DNA of 64,000 bases from Citromicrobium sp. UBA3494 (GTDB lineage Bacteria > Pseudomonadota > Alphaproteobacteria > Sphingomonadales > Sphingomonadaceae). This document shows positions 26,199 through 34,490 of the stretch, in pieces. Position 1 is the first letter of the stretch. Each line of letters starts with the position of its first letter. A model generated the notes under the pieces. The model did not search any database. It was not told where the DNA came from and worked only from the letters and a program-made list of their open reading frames with translations. The position numbers and the translations under genes are program-made. The stretch spans positions 322,093 to 386,092 of the forward strand of contig DFQH01000001.1 of assembly GCA_002377695.1 (NCBI GenBank). Direction: 5' to 3'.

Positions 26199-26888
26199 CT
26201 AGCCCTGCCCGGCTTCAGAGGCGCCCACTGCCTTGTTGCCCGGTGCGCGCGATAGCATCGCCGCCGCCCGTTCGATGCCCATATCCTCGTGCACGAACTT
26301 GCCCGGCGTGCGCCTGAGGCTGAGCGTCAGGATCGCCTGCGCCACCATGTCCACATCCGTACCGCGCCCGCGCAACGCCGAGATATCCGACAGCGGGCCA
26401 TCGTCTGAAATGCCCCGTTGGGAAAGCGGCCCGGGCCGCATGATGTCGAGCCGCTTGAAACCGAGCCGCGAAAGCTCGGTCTCCGCCTTGCCCTTGGCGC
26501 TGAGATGCTTGTCGCGCGACCAGCGGTCCGCCCCTTCGGAACTGATCGCCACGAGCCGTTCCACCCCCGCAAAACGCGCAGTCTTGGCGATTTCCAGCAC
26601 TGCTTCTTCGGAATCGATTGCCCGCATCGGGCTGCGATCCTTGCCCACCAGGTTCACTGCCGGGCCCAGCCCCACGACGAACACCTTGGGCTTCATGGCC
26701 CGCATCACGCGCGACCAGCGATCCGCATCGGCGATGAACACTTCCAGCCGGCTGCCACGCGGAAGCTCGATCTCGCCCAGCGTGAGCGCGACCATGCGGA
26801 TTTGCGGCTGATGCCGCGCAAGATGCAGCAGCCGCAGCCCGATCGGCTCGCTCACGCCCCCCATCGCCACGCGGAATCGGCTGCTCAT
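26199..26888 (-). CDS. Rossmann-fold NAD(P)-binding protein (TIP30/COG0702-like)
   Basis: The 229-residue protein resembles the HTATIP2/TIP30 branch of atypical short-chain dehydrogenases: a conserved LVAISSEGADRWSRDKHL (residues 111-128) with the usual AKGKAETEL that follows, and RPGPLSQRG near 152. The N-terminal glycine motif is degenerate (VAMGGVSEPIG) and there is no Tyr of a YxxxK type, so catalysis is uncertain. Six bases separate it from the ABA4-like gene, and dgt lies 10 bases upstream. Confidence 0.7.
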   Translation of the reverse strand: MSSRFRVAMGGVSEPIGLRLLHLARHQPQIRMVALTLGEIELPRGSRLEVFIADADRWSRVMRAMKPKVFVVGLGPAVNLVGKDRSPMRAIDSEEAVLEIAKTARFAGVERLVAISSEGADRWSRDKHLSAKGKAETELSRLGFKRLDIMRPGPLSQRGISDDGPLSDISALRGRGTDVDMVAQAILTLSLRRTPGKFVHEDMGIERAAAMLSRAPGNKAVGASEAGQG

Positions 26889-26898
26889 CTACCCCCAC

Positions 26899-28059
26899 TC
26901 AAACATTGCTGAGGTCGCTGACTGCGTCCCCATGAAACTCCCTCACCCGCTCTAGCGCGAATCGGTCCGACATGCCCGCGATATAATCCGCGATGTGCCG
27001 GCTGCGATGCGGCTCTTGCGCAGGCAGACTCTCGAACCACCGGGTTCCCATTCTTGCCGGATCTTCGCAATAGGTCTGCCAGAGGCGTTCTATTACGGCA
27101 TTGGCCTTGTCGGCCGTGGCGGTCTGTTCGGGGTGGTAATAGAGCTTGGCGTACATGAACGCCTTCAACCGCCGTTCCGCCGCATTCATCGCGGGCGAGA
27201 ACCCGGCGAGCGCCCTGCCCGCCCCGGCGATGGCTGCCGGATCGTCCATCCCCCCAGTCGCGGCGCGGGTCTGGGCGAGGACGTCGTTCACCATCCAGCC
27301 GATCTGGCCGCGCACCAGTTCGCGCAGCTGCCGGTCACGCGGCGCATTGGGAAAGCGGCGTTCCACCTCGCGCCACTGATCGGCAATGAAGTCCAGCGTC
27401 AGCAGATCGTCGAGTTCGAGGAAACCCGCGCGCAGGCCGTCGTCGATATCGTGATTGTCGTAGGCAATGTCGTCCGCCACCGCGGCCACCTGCGCCTCCA
27501 GCGTGGGCCACCCTTCGAGCTCCAGCGGGAAGGCCGTATCAAGCTCTGCCAGCGCCCAGTGCGGCGCGTGGACCGGGCCGTTATGCTTGGCCAGCCCTTC
27601 GAGCACTTCCCAGCTGAGGTTAAGCCCTTCGTGCGTGCAGTAAGGGCTTTCCAGCCGCATCAGCGTGCGCAGCGTCTGCGCATTATGGTCGAACCCGCCA
27701 TGATCGACCAGCGCGCGGTCCAGCGCTTCCTCGCCCGCATGGCCGAAGGGCGGATGGCCGATATCGTGCGCCAGGCACAATGCCTCGGTCAAATCCTCGT
27801 CCAGGCCCAGCGCGCGGGCGATCACGCGACCGATCTGCGCGACTTCCAGGCTGTGAGTCAGGCGGGTGCGATAGTGATCGCCTTCTGGCGCCACGAAGAC
27901 CTGCGTCTTGCTGCGCAAGCGGCGAAAGGCGATCGAATGGATGATCCGGTCGCGGTCGCGCTGGAAGGCGCTGCGCGGGCCGCGCGTTTCATCCGAAGTG
28001 CCGGGGAATTCGCGCCCGCGCGAGCGGGCGGGATCGGCGGCGAGGGGCGAGCGCTCCAT
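26899..28059 (-). CDS. dgt: Deoxyguanosinetriphosphate triphosphohydrolase-like protein
   Basis: Dgt-type enzymes cut dNTPs to the nucleoside and tripolyphosphate. The 386-residue protein has the HD-domain motifs: the N-terminal [14 protein letters not shown] near 40-53, RTLTHS-like [11 protein letters not shown] near 65-75, [18 protein letters not shown] near 95-112 and a later [11 protein letters not shown] near 195. ATG at 28059 was chosen because many family members begin close to [15 protein letters not shown]; an in-frame ATG ten codons upstream is also possible. It lies downstream of the racemase gene on the same strand. Confidence 0.92.
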   Translation of the reverse strand: MERSPLAADPARSRGREFPGTSDETRGPRSAFQRDRDRIIHSIAFRRLRSKTQVFVAPEGDHYRTRLTHSLEVAQIGRVIARALGLDEDLTEALCLAHDIGHPPFGHAGEEALDRALVDHGGFDHNAQTLRTLMRLESPYCTHEGLNLSWEVLEGLAKHNGPVHAPHWALAELDTAFPLELEGWPTLEAQVAAVADDIAYDNHDIDDGLRAGFLELDDLLTLDFIADQWREVERRFPNAPRDRQLRELVRGQIGWMVNDVLAQTRAATGGMDDPAAIAGAGRALAGFSPAMNAAERRLKAFMYAKLYYHPEQTATADKANAVIERLWQTYCEDPARMGTRWFESLPAQEPHRSRHIADYIAGMSDRFALERVREFHGDAVSDLSNV

Positions 28060-28134
28060 GCTGGCGTCGCCTAGACCGCCGCGGCCCATGGAACAACCAC
28101 CCCTGTCGCCATGGTTGCGGCCATTTCCTGCCGC

Positions 28135-28830
28135 TCAGCCCTCACTCAGGATCCAGTCGACGATCGCCGCGCTGTGGATACGCGCGGAATCGAAGATCGG
28201 CAGGACGTTGGCATCGACATCGATCACCATGTCCAGTTCGGTGCACGCAAGCACGATGGCTTCGGCGCCGTCCTTTTCCAGGTTGGTAATCATTGTGCGG
28301 AAAAACCGCTCCGCATCGCGGCTGGCTTTCCCGTGCATCAGTTCATCGTAGATGATCTCGTTCACCCGCTCGACATGGGTCATGTCGGGCGGCAGCAGAT
28401 CGACCCCGTGCGACACCAGATGGCGGCGGTAAAAGCTTTCGATCATCACGTTGCGCGTGCCGATCAGCGCGGCGTTGACGGCGCCTTCGGCCTTCATCTT
28501 CTCGCCCACGGCCTCGGCAATGTGCAGCACCGGCACGTCGACCGCCTCGGCGACCTGATCGTAGACCCGGTGCATCGAATTGGCCGCGATGGCCAGCGCC
28601 CCTGCCCCGGCCTCTTCCAGCCGTTTCGCCGAAGCGACCAGGATATCGGCCGCGCGGTCCCACTCATCGTCGTTGGTGAGGCCGGACAATTCCTTGAAAT
28701 CGAGGCTTTCGATCAGAAGCGGAGCGGACGCCATGGGGCCCACGCGCCGCGTCACGCCCTTGTTGATCCATTCGTAATACATGCGGGTCGAGACCCAGCT
28801 CATGCCGCCGATAAGGCCAAACTTGCGCAC
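28135..28830 (-). CDS. Aspartate/glutamate racemase family protein with one catalytic Cys missing
   Basis: The 231-residue protein matches the aspartate/glutamate racemase superfamily: GGMSWVSTRMYYEWIN near residues 8-23 and VLACTEL near 193-199 with the second Cys at 196. The first catalytic Cys normally lies in a CTNTMH motif; here the site reads AANSMH (82-87). Only one-base catalysis, or a different reaction, is therefore expected. E. coli YgeA-type enzymes also lack Cys at this site, so activity is still possible. Substrate unknown. Confidence 0.85.
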   Translation of the reverse strand: MRKFGLIGGMSWVSTRMYYEWINKGVTRRVGPMASAPLLIESLDFKELSGLTNDDEWDRAADILVASAKRLEEAGAGALAIAANSMHRVYDQVAEAVDVPVLHIAEAVGEKMKAEGAVNAALIGTRNVMIESFYRRHLVSHGVDLLPPDMTHVERVNEIIYDELMHGKASRDAERFFRTMITNLEKDGAEAIVLACTELDMVIDVDANVLPIFDSARIHSAAIVDWILSEG

Positions 28831-28940
28831 TGTGTATGCGTCCCTGTCGCTTGTACGCAGCCCAGCCGGCTGGCTGGTGCGCTGTATGATGGTCGTGCCC
28901 GCTGACGGGAGCGAGGCGGATTCGCTGGCTTGCTAGCGGC

Positions 28941-29933
28941 TCACAGCCCGGCAATCCAGCGTTCGACCAGCGCAACGCCTTCCTCGTCCACGGTTGCCTT
29001 GCCCAGTTCGGGCATTGCGACACCCGCCTCTCCGCTCCGCATGCGGTAGACGAGGATGGAGGCTTCGGGGTCGCCGGGCACGATATCGAACTGCAAACCG
29101 CCCGAGCCGCGCCCCGCGGCCACGGGGCGCTTGTTGATCCCGATCGCGTGCGGATCGTCCGTCTCCCACCGCAGATCGAGGCCCGAGTTGGACGCGGTCG
29201 ATCCGGGACGGTGGCAATGCGCGCAGTTCACATCGAGATAGGCGCGCGCAGATGCTGTACTGTCGGCGGCCGCACGGTCTTCCCAGCGGGGCATGGTGTC
29301 TGCGCCTTCCGGAACCGTTCCGAGATAGCTCTCCAGCCACGCAGCCGACAGATTGCGCGTCTTGGGGCCTATCGGCGTGACTGCACCTTCGAGCCCATGG
29401 CATTCCTTGCACTGGTTCTTGTTCGGCACGCGGTAGCTGATGTCCTCGCCCCACGGTGTGGTCACGGGCACCCTCTTGCCTGCGAGCGCGAGTGTCGCCT
29501 CGGTCTGCTCCTCGTTCCACACGTAAGGCAGAGCTACCCAGCCGTCGGCGCGGTGCAGCAGCACCCGGGTTTCGATCTTGCGCTGGCTGTCCCCCGCACC
29601 GAAGGCGAATGTCTTGATGAGGGCGGAGCCGACCGGAAACTGGAGCAGGCCCTGATCGCCAATGCCGATCTCCTGCCCGTCGGGCACGTAGACGAAGCGA
29701 TGCTTGTCAGCGCCGTCCGAAAAGAGCGGCATGTTGAGCCGGTAGGGCACGACGCCGGGCGCAGGATCGTTTGCCCCGCGATCGAGAAAAAATCCGTAAT
29801 TGCCCAGGGTCTTGGGCAGGCTGTCACTCGCAATCAGCGTGTCGTTGACCTTGGGCGGCGGCAGCGCCTGCACACCTGCGCTGACCGCAAGCGTGGCCAC
29901 TGCCGCGCCGAGGATCGCGAGATTGCGGATCAC
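28941..29933 (-). CDS. Diheme c-type cytochrome, SO2930-like
   Basis: The 330-residue exported protein starts at a GTG that overlaps the upstream stop (GTGA), after a GGAGG. A signal peptide (MIRNLAILGAAVATLAV...VQA) is followed by a beta-rich part and two heme sites, CKECH and CAHCH. The order and spacing fit the SO2930 family of exported diheme cytochromes, which are found next to parallel beta-helix proteins, as here. It acts in the periplasm; the redox partner is unknown. Confidence 0.88.
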   Translation of the reverse strand: MIRNLAILGAAVATLAVSAGVQALPPPKVNDTLIASDSLPKTLGNYGFFLDRGANDPAPGVVPYRLNMPLFSDGADKHRFVYVPDGQEIGIGDQGLLQFPVGSALIKTFAFGAGDSQRKIETRVLLHRADGWVALPYVWNEEQTEATLALAGKRVPVTTPWGEDISYRVPNKNQCKECHGLEGAVTPIGPKTRNLSAAWLESYLGTVPEGADTMPRWEDRAAADSTASARAYLDVNCAHCHRPGSTASNSGLDLRWETDDPHAIGINKRPVAAGRGSGGLQFDIVPGDPEASILVYRMRSGEAGVAMPELGKATVDEEGVALVERWIAGL

Positions 29934-31135
29934 TTGAGCCGGGCCTCCATCTCTTCGGGTGCACCCCAGCCTTCGATGCTGATCGGCTGGCCGATGGCCC
30001 CCACATCGAGGGGGCCGGGCCGCGCGGATTCGATACCTGCGCCCTGTTCGGGCAAGTTGACCGACCAGCCTGCCAGGTCCGGGTGGACCATAAGCGTGGT
30101 CATCTCGGGATCTTCCAGCCCGTCCCACATCACCGGTGGCAGGGCGCCACCGAAGGCCGCGAGCAGCTGCTGCGCGCCTTCGAACTGCGGATCGGTACCA
30201 CCCTCGTCCACCTGATTGGTGTCGATGCTGATCTCGCGCGGGTAGGGATTATATTCGGGGTCTTCGAACGCCAGCGGATAGGCGATCACCATGATCGGCG
30301 CGGTCGGGTTGTCGTACAGCATGTTCTGCCCGATCCAGACGGTCTCATTCGCCATCACCATGATGCCCGTGCCGCGCCGCACGGATGCGACGATATTGCC
30401 TTCGGGCGCAAAATTGGGCGTGGTGTTGTTGGCGACGAGGTTGTTCCTCACCAGTACCTCGCCCCCGTTCTTCACCGGCAGACCGGGAAGGTCGAACACC
30501 AGGATGCCGCCGGTATTGCCGGTGACGTAGTTACGCTCGACAATCGCCTTGCGGCTGTTCTCGATCTCGATCCCGGCGACGTTGTAGCTGGCCAGCGAAT
30601 TGCGCACCGTGATCCGGCTCGATTGGCCGACATATATGCCCGCATCCGACGCGCCGGAGACCTCGCATCCGTCGATCAGGATGCCGGTGCTTTCGACCGG
30701 ATAGAGCCCGTAAGCGCCATTGGTCGCCGCCGGTCCGTTGGTCCAGGTGACGCGCACGCCCTGATAGACGATGTCGTCCGCCCCCTTGGACTTGATCCCG
30801 TCGCCCTTGGGATTTTCCATCCCGAAGTCGCGCAGAGTCACGCCGTCGCTGGTGACGAGCAAGCCTTCGCCCGCACCCTGCTGTCCGCTGAAATCGAGCA
30901 CGCTGGCATGCATGCCCGCCCCGCGCACGGTCACGCCGTCGACATCGAGGCTGAGCCCGTCGGTCAGATCGAAACGCCCGGTTTCTAGCACGATCTCGTC
31001 ACCCGGCTCGGCAAGGATCAGCGCTTCCTGCAGGCGCTCCTGCGCGCCGTCGCCCGGCGCGACACTGATGGTTTCGGCAAAGGCAGGCGAAGCGAGCGTG
31101 GCCAGCGCGGTGGCAGCCATAAGCGTGCGGATCAT
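29930..31135 (-). CDS. Exported parallel beta-helix repeat protein (partner of the diheme cytochrome)
   Basis: The 401-residue protein has a signal peptide (MIRTLMAATALATLASPAFA) and a right-handed beta-helix: repeated short strands such as GVTLRDFGM, GILIDGCEVSGA, RITVRNSLASYN and AIVERNYVTGN about 23 residues apart, the pattern of NosD- and pectate-lyase-like folds. It might bind or cut a polysaccharide, or help the cytochrome. The four-base GTGA overlap shows translational coupling to the cytochrome gene. Confidence 0.85.
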   Translation of the reverse strand: MIRTLMAATALATLASPAFAETISVAPGDGAQERLQEALILAEPGDEIVLETGRFDLTDGLSLDVDGVTVRGAGMHASVLDFSGQQGAGEGLLVTSDGVTLRDFGMENPKGDGIKSKGADDIVYQGVRVTWTNGPAATNGAYGLYPVESTGILIDGCEVSGASDAGIYVGQSSRITVRNSLASYNVAGIEIENSRKAIVERNYVTGNTGGILVFDLPGLPVKNGGEVLVRNNLVANNTTPNFAPEGNIVASVRRGTGIMVMANETVWIGQNMLYDNPTAPIMVIAYPLAFEDPEYNPYPREISIDTNQVDEGGTDPQFEGAQQLLAAFGGALPPVMWDGLEDPEMTTLMVHPDLAGWSVNLPEQGAGIESARPGPLDVGAIGQPISIEGWGAPEEMEARLK

Positions 31136-31191
31136 GTCTCTCTCTCCCTTATGCGTTGCATAGTGCCACGCATACGAGCGAAGACAAGGGC

Positions 31192-31548
31192 CTACAGGTT
31201 CTCGAAAATGCCGCCGAACGCACAGGCTGCGGCAGCGCGAACTGTCACCTCGACCGCTTCGGGATCGTCGACCCGGCGGATGCGCGCCAGCGCCTCACCC
31301 GCATCGCGCGGCAATGCGGCCTCACCCTCCTGCGGCGCGACATTCTGCAGCTTGCGCAGCTGATCGCGGGTCAGCCGTTCCGCCATGCGCGGCGCCATGC
31401 AGCCGGCCTGCTCCTCCGGCACGCCCGCCTCCACCAGCGCGACCTCCACGCTGCGTTCGGTGACGACACGCATGCCGTCACCAAAATAGAGCCAGGCGCC
31501 CACGCCCAGCGCCGCGAGCAGGATGAGGAGGAGAAGCGCGCGGCCCAC
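31192..31548 (-). CDS. Hypothetical protein with one N-terminal membrane helix
   Basis: A 118-residue protein starts at GTG overlapping the pntB stop by one base. It has a membrane helix (LLLLILLAALGVGAWLYF) and a soluble alpha-helical part with two cysteines, ending AACAFGGIFENL. It lies at the end of the transhydrogenase operon and may be an accessory protein. No family was recognised. Confidence 0.7.
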   Translation of the reverse strand: MGRALLLLILLAALGVGAWLYFGDGMRVVTERSVEVALVEAGVPEEQAGCMAPRMAERLTRDQLRKLQNVAPQEGEAALPRDAGEALARIRRVDDPEAVEVTVRAAAACAFGGIFENL

Positions 31549-33056
31549 TAGTCGAGCGCCTTCACGATTTCCTCGACCATCTTCTTCGCGTCGGACAGCA
31601 GCATGGTCGTCTGGTTCAGGTAGAACACGTCGTTGTCGACGCCGGCATAGCCCACGCCGCCCATGGAGCGCTTGATGAAGAAGACCTGCTTGGCATTGCC
31701 CACATCGAACACGGGCATGCCGTAGATCGGGCTGGACTTGTCGGTCTTCGCCGCCGGGTTCACCACGTCGTTCGCGCCAATGATGAAGGCGATGTCGGCT
31801 TGCGCGAACTCGGAGTTGATATCCTCCAGCTCGAACACCTCGTCATAGGGCACATTGGCTTCGGCCAGCAGCACGTTCATGTGCCCCGGCATGCGGCCCG
31901 CCACGGGGTGGATCGCGTATTTCACCTCCACACCCTTTTCCTTCAGCACGTCGCCCATTTCGCGCAGCGCGTGCTGTGCCTGGGCGACCGCCATGCCGTA
32001 GCCGGGGATGATGATGACCTTTTCCGCCTGTTCGAGCATGAAGGCCGCATCGTCGGCGCTGCCCTGCTTGTAGGGCCGCTGTTCGCGCGCCTCGCCGCCG
32101 CCAGCCGCGCTGTCGTCGGCCCCGAAGCCACCCGCGATCACGCTGATGAAGCTGCGGTTCATCGCGCGGCACATGATGTAGCTGAGGATCGCGCCCGAGC
32201 TGCCCACCAGCGCACCGGTGATGATCATCGCGGTGTTGCCGAGCGTGAAGCCCATCGCGGCGGCCGCCCAGCCCGAGTAGCTGTTGAGCATCGACACCAC
32301 GACCGGCATGTCCGCCCCGCCGATGGGGATGATCAGCAGGAAGCCGATCGCAAAGGCGAGCGCCGCGATGGCGATGATCATCCAGCCCTCGCCCGGCCCC
32401 GCCACATCGGCCATCGCATAGGCCGCGATCAGCGCGATGATCGCGGCCAGCGTGCCCAGATTGATGATATGCCGCCCGGGCAGCATGATCGGCTTGCCGC
32501 CCATCCGTCCGGAGAGCTTGAGGAAGGCAATCACCGAACCCGAGAAGGTGATCGCACCGATTGCGATCCCCAGCCCCAGCTCGATCCGGCTGACGGTCAG
32601 GATCTGGCCAGACGCGTCGAGAATATCGAACGCACCGGGGTTCATCCACGCCGCGAAGCCGACCAGCACCGCCGCGAGCCCGACGAGGCTGTGAAAGCCC
32701 GCCACAAGCTCGGGCATCGCAGTCATGGCGATGCGGCGGGCGATGGTAAAGCCGATCAGGCCGCCGATGGCGATGGCGATCAGGATTTCGAAGATGTTGG
32801 CGATATCGTGCGTCACGATCACGGTGACGACCGCGATCAGCATCCCGATCATCCCGTTGCGGTTGCCCGCGCGGCTGGTCGCCGGGCTGGACAGCCCGCG
32901 CAGCGCGAGGATGAAGAACACCCCCGCCACCAGATAGGCGAGCGCAACCCAGGGGTTGGTCGGCCCGTGGGCGGCGGCGGTTTCCGCCACCTGCGCCATT
33001 CCGTAATCCTCGCCCGGCGGCACCGCCAGCGGCTGAACGTCGCGCGGCAGGCTCAT
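31548..33056 (-). CDS. pntB: NAD(P) transhydrogenase subunit beta
   Basis: PntB carries the NADP-binding domain III and most of the membrane domain of the proton-translocating transhydrogenase, which makes NADPH from NADH using the proton gradient. The 502-residue protein has about nine membrane helices (roughly 35-265) and a C-terminal NADP domain (IIIPGYGMAVAQAQH near 360, HPVAGRMPGHMNVLLAEA near 395, GANDVVNPAA near 435, GVGYAGVDNDVF near 475). The start overlaps the small gene upstream by ATGA. Confidence 0.97.
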   Translation of the reverse strand: MSLPRDVQPLAVPPGEDYGMAQVAETAAAHGPTNPWVALAYLVAGVFFILALRGLSSPATSRAGNRNGMIGMLIAVVTVIVTHDIANIFEILIAIAIGGLIGFTIARRIAMTAMPELVAGFHSLVGLAAVLVGFAAWMNPGAFDILDASGQILTVSRIELGLGIAIGAITFSGSVIAFLKLSGRMGGKPIMLPGRHIINLGTLAAIIALIAAYAMADVAGPGEGWMIIAIAALAFAIGFLLIIPIGGADMPVVVSMLNSYSGWAAAAMGFTLGNTAMIITGALVGSSGAILSYIMCRAMNRSFISVIAGGFGADDSAAGGGEAREQRPYKQGSADDAAFMLEQAEKVIIIPGYGMAVAQAQHALREMGDVLKEKGVEVKYAIHPVAGRMPGHMNVLLAEANVPYDEVFELEDINSEFAQADIAFIIGANDVVNPAAKTDKSSPIYGMPVFDVGNAKQVFFIKRSMGGVGYAGVDNDVFYLNQTTMLLSDAKKMVEEIVKALD

Positions 33057-33226
33057 GCGCTTTCTCCCGCGAGAGTGGCCGCGTCACGTGCATTGTCGCG
33101 CAGGGCCATGTCCTTGCCCACGGAATAGCCGAAGATCACGGCCACAGCGATCGCCGCGAAGAACAACCCGAGCGCGCCCAGTGTCTTTTTATGGCGACCG
33201 GTCGCCATGCTTTCCGCCCCGCTCAT
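33053..33226 (-). CDS. Small single-helix membrane protein inside the pnt operon
   Basis: A 57-residue protein (MSGAESMATGRHKKTL...) has one membrane helix (ALGLFFAAIAVAVIFGYSVG) flanked by basic residues on one side and an acidic/Ala-rich tail on the other. Its start overlaps pntA2 (ATGA) and its stop overlaps pntB (ATGA), so it is translated between two transhydrogenase subunits. No family was recognised; it may help assembly. Confidence 0.75.
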   Translation of the reverse strand: MSGAESMATGRHKKTLGALGLFFAAIAVAVIFGYSVGKDMALRDNARDAATLAGESA

Positions 33227-33507
33227 TTCCCGTCCTTCTTCTTGTACATCGCGAGCATCCGCTCGGTGACGGCGAAGCCGCCGAAAATGTTGATGCTGGC
33301 AAGCACGACCGCTGCCAGACCGAGCCATTTGGCGACATCGCTACCCGCCTCGGCGCTGGCGATCAGCGCGCCGACGATAATGACCGATGAAATCGCATTG
33401 GTCACCGCCATCAGCGGCGTGTGCAGCGCGGGTGTGACCGACCACACCACGTAATAGCCGACGAAACACGCCAGCACGAAAATCGACAGGATGGAAATAA
33501 AGTCCAT
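33223..33507 (-). CDS. pntAB: NAD(P) transhydrogenase subunit alpha 2 (membrane part)
   Basis: A 94-residue protein with three hydrophobic helices matches the membrane part of subunit alpha of three-subunit transhydrogenases: FVGYYVVWSVTPALHTPLMA near 15-34, VTNAISSVIIVGAL and ASINIFGGFAVTERML. In many bacteria it is fused to PntAA; here it is separate and lies two genes downstream of it. It overlaps the small membrane protein gene. Confidence 0.95.
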   Translation of the reverse strand: MDFISILSIFVLACFVGYYVVWSVTPALHTPLMAVTNAISSVIIVGALIASAEAGSDVAKWLGLAAVVLASINIFGGFAVTERMLAMYKKKDGK

Positions 33508-33518
33508 GGCGGGTGTTC

Positions 33519-33956
33519 TCAGCTCCCTTGCTGTTCAATTGGCGCCTTGCGCAGTGTCACATCGCCGGTGTCACGGATCGCAAAAGTCAGCTCGCCATCG
33601 ATGGCGGCGATCAGTTTTGCGATTTCTTCGAGGGTGAAGGCGGAAAGGCGGGCACCATTGATCCGCTCGATAATCATGCCCACCCGAAACCCGGCCGCCT
33701 GCGCCGCCGATCCCTCAAGCACCCTGGCGATCGCGACCTTATCGTCGACGATCTGGAACCCGAAACCCACGACCGGCTGGCCGGTATCGAATTGCTCCCC
33801 GATATCGGGCAGCCCCCTCATCCTGTCGAGAAGCTCGTCCACGCTCGCCTTGCGCTCCGACGCGGAGACTGCGGCTTGCGCATCCTGGGCGACAGCAGGG
33901 TACCCGGCAAGCAATGTTGCCCAGGCCAGCGCCGACAATATCGTACTATGTCGCAT
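33519..33956 (-). CDS. Exported PDZ-domain protein inside the pnt operon
   Basis: The start at 33956 was chosen because a signal peptide (MRHSTILSALAWATLLAG...AQ) follows and a GGGGGAGG lies just upstream. After a linker comes a PDZ-like domain (VVGFGFQIVDDKVAIARVLE, AAQAAGFRVGMIIERINGA). PDZ domains bind peptide C-termini, often in envelope proteins. It lies 11 bases before pntA2, which is unusual; a role in the transhydrogenase is only a guess. Confidence 0.75.
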   Translation of the reverse strand: MRHSTILSALAWATLLAGYPAVAQDAQAAVSASERKASVDELLDRMRGLPDIGEQFDTGQPVVGFGFQIVDDKVAIARVLEGSAAQAAGFRVGMIIERINGARLSAFTLEEIAKLIAAIDGELTFAIRDTGDVTLRKAPIEQQGS

Positions 33957-34095
33957 CTGCCTCCCCCGAGGACCGAATGATTTCGCGGCAGGCTTATTGC
34001 AAGGCGAATGGGCGCTGTCGATGGCCAAGGCGTGTCAACGCACGGCTTTCGTGCCGTTCTGATGAAACGCCCCCTTTGCGGGCGCGGCCAGATGG

Positions 34096-34458
34096 CTAGT
34101 TCGCATTCATCCGCGAGGCGAGCAGCTTCTGCAAAGCCTCGGTATTGGTGAACTTGCCGACCTTGAACTCGATCGGCGGGTGGCCGGACAGGAACACCGC
34201 GATTTCCGCGTCGATGTCGATCGTGCCCGCGCTGGTGATCGAGAACGCGGTGATCGAGCGATAGGGGACCGTCAGGTATTCCTTCTTGTTACCGAGAATG
34301 CCCTGAACGTCGACATAGATCAGGCGCCAGTCCGTGAAAGCGATCCAGTCGCGAATCGTGCGGAAGGCGAAGTAGACCTCTTCGCCTTCCACCAGCGCAT
34401 GGCCGTGATTGTCCACGAAACCCTGCGGCGTGGTCTGCGTCTGGTTCAGCAATCCCAT
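34096..34458 (-). CDS. PH-domain (bPH_1/DUF1696) protein
   Basis: The 120-residue protein is one bacterial pleckstrin-homology domain: YFAFRTIRDWIAFTDWRLIYVD near 28-49, VPYRSITAFSIT near 63-74 and a C-terminal helix TNTEALQKLLASR. Such proteins form ring assemblies and may bind lipids. It lies 32 bases after pntA1 and 139 bases before the PDZ gene. The context is unusual for a PH-domain gene. Confidence 0.8.
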   Translation of the reverse strand: MGLLNQTQTTPQGFVDNHGHALVEGEEVYFAFRTIRDWIAFTDWRLIYVDVQGILGNKKEYLTVPYRSITAFSITSAGTIDIDAEIAVFLSGHPPIEFKVGKFTNTEALQKLLASRMNAN

Positions 34459-34490
34459 CGGACTTTACCCCCTCTTTCAGCCCTGGTCCC

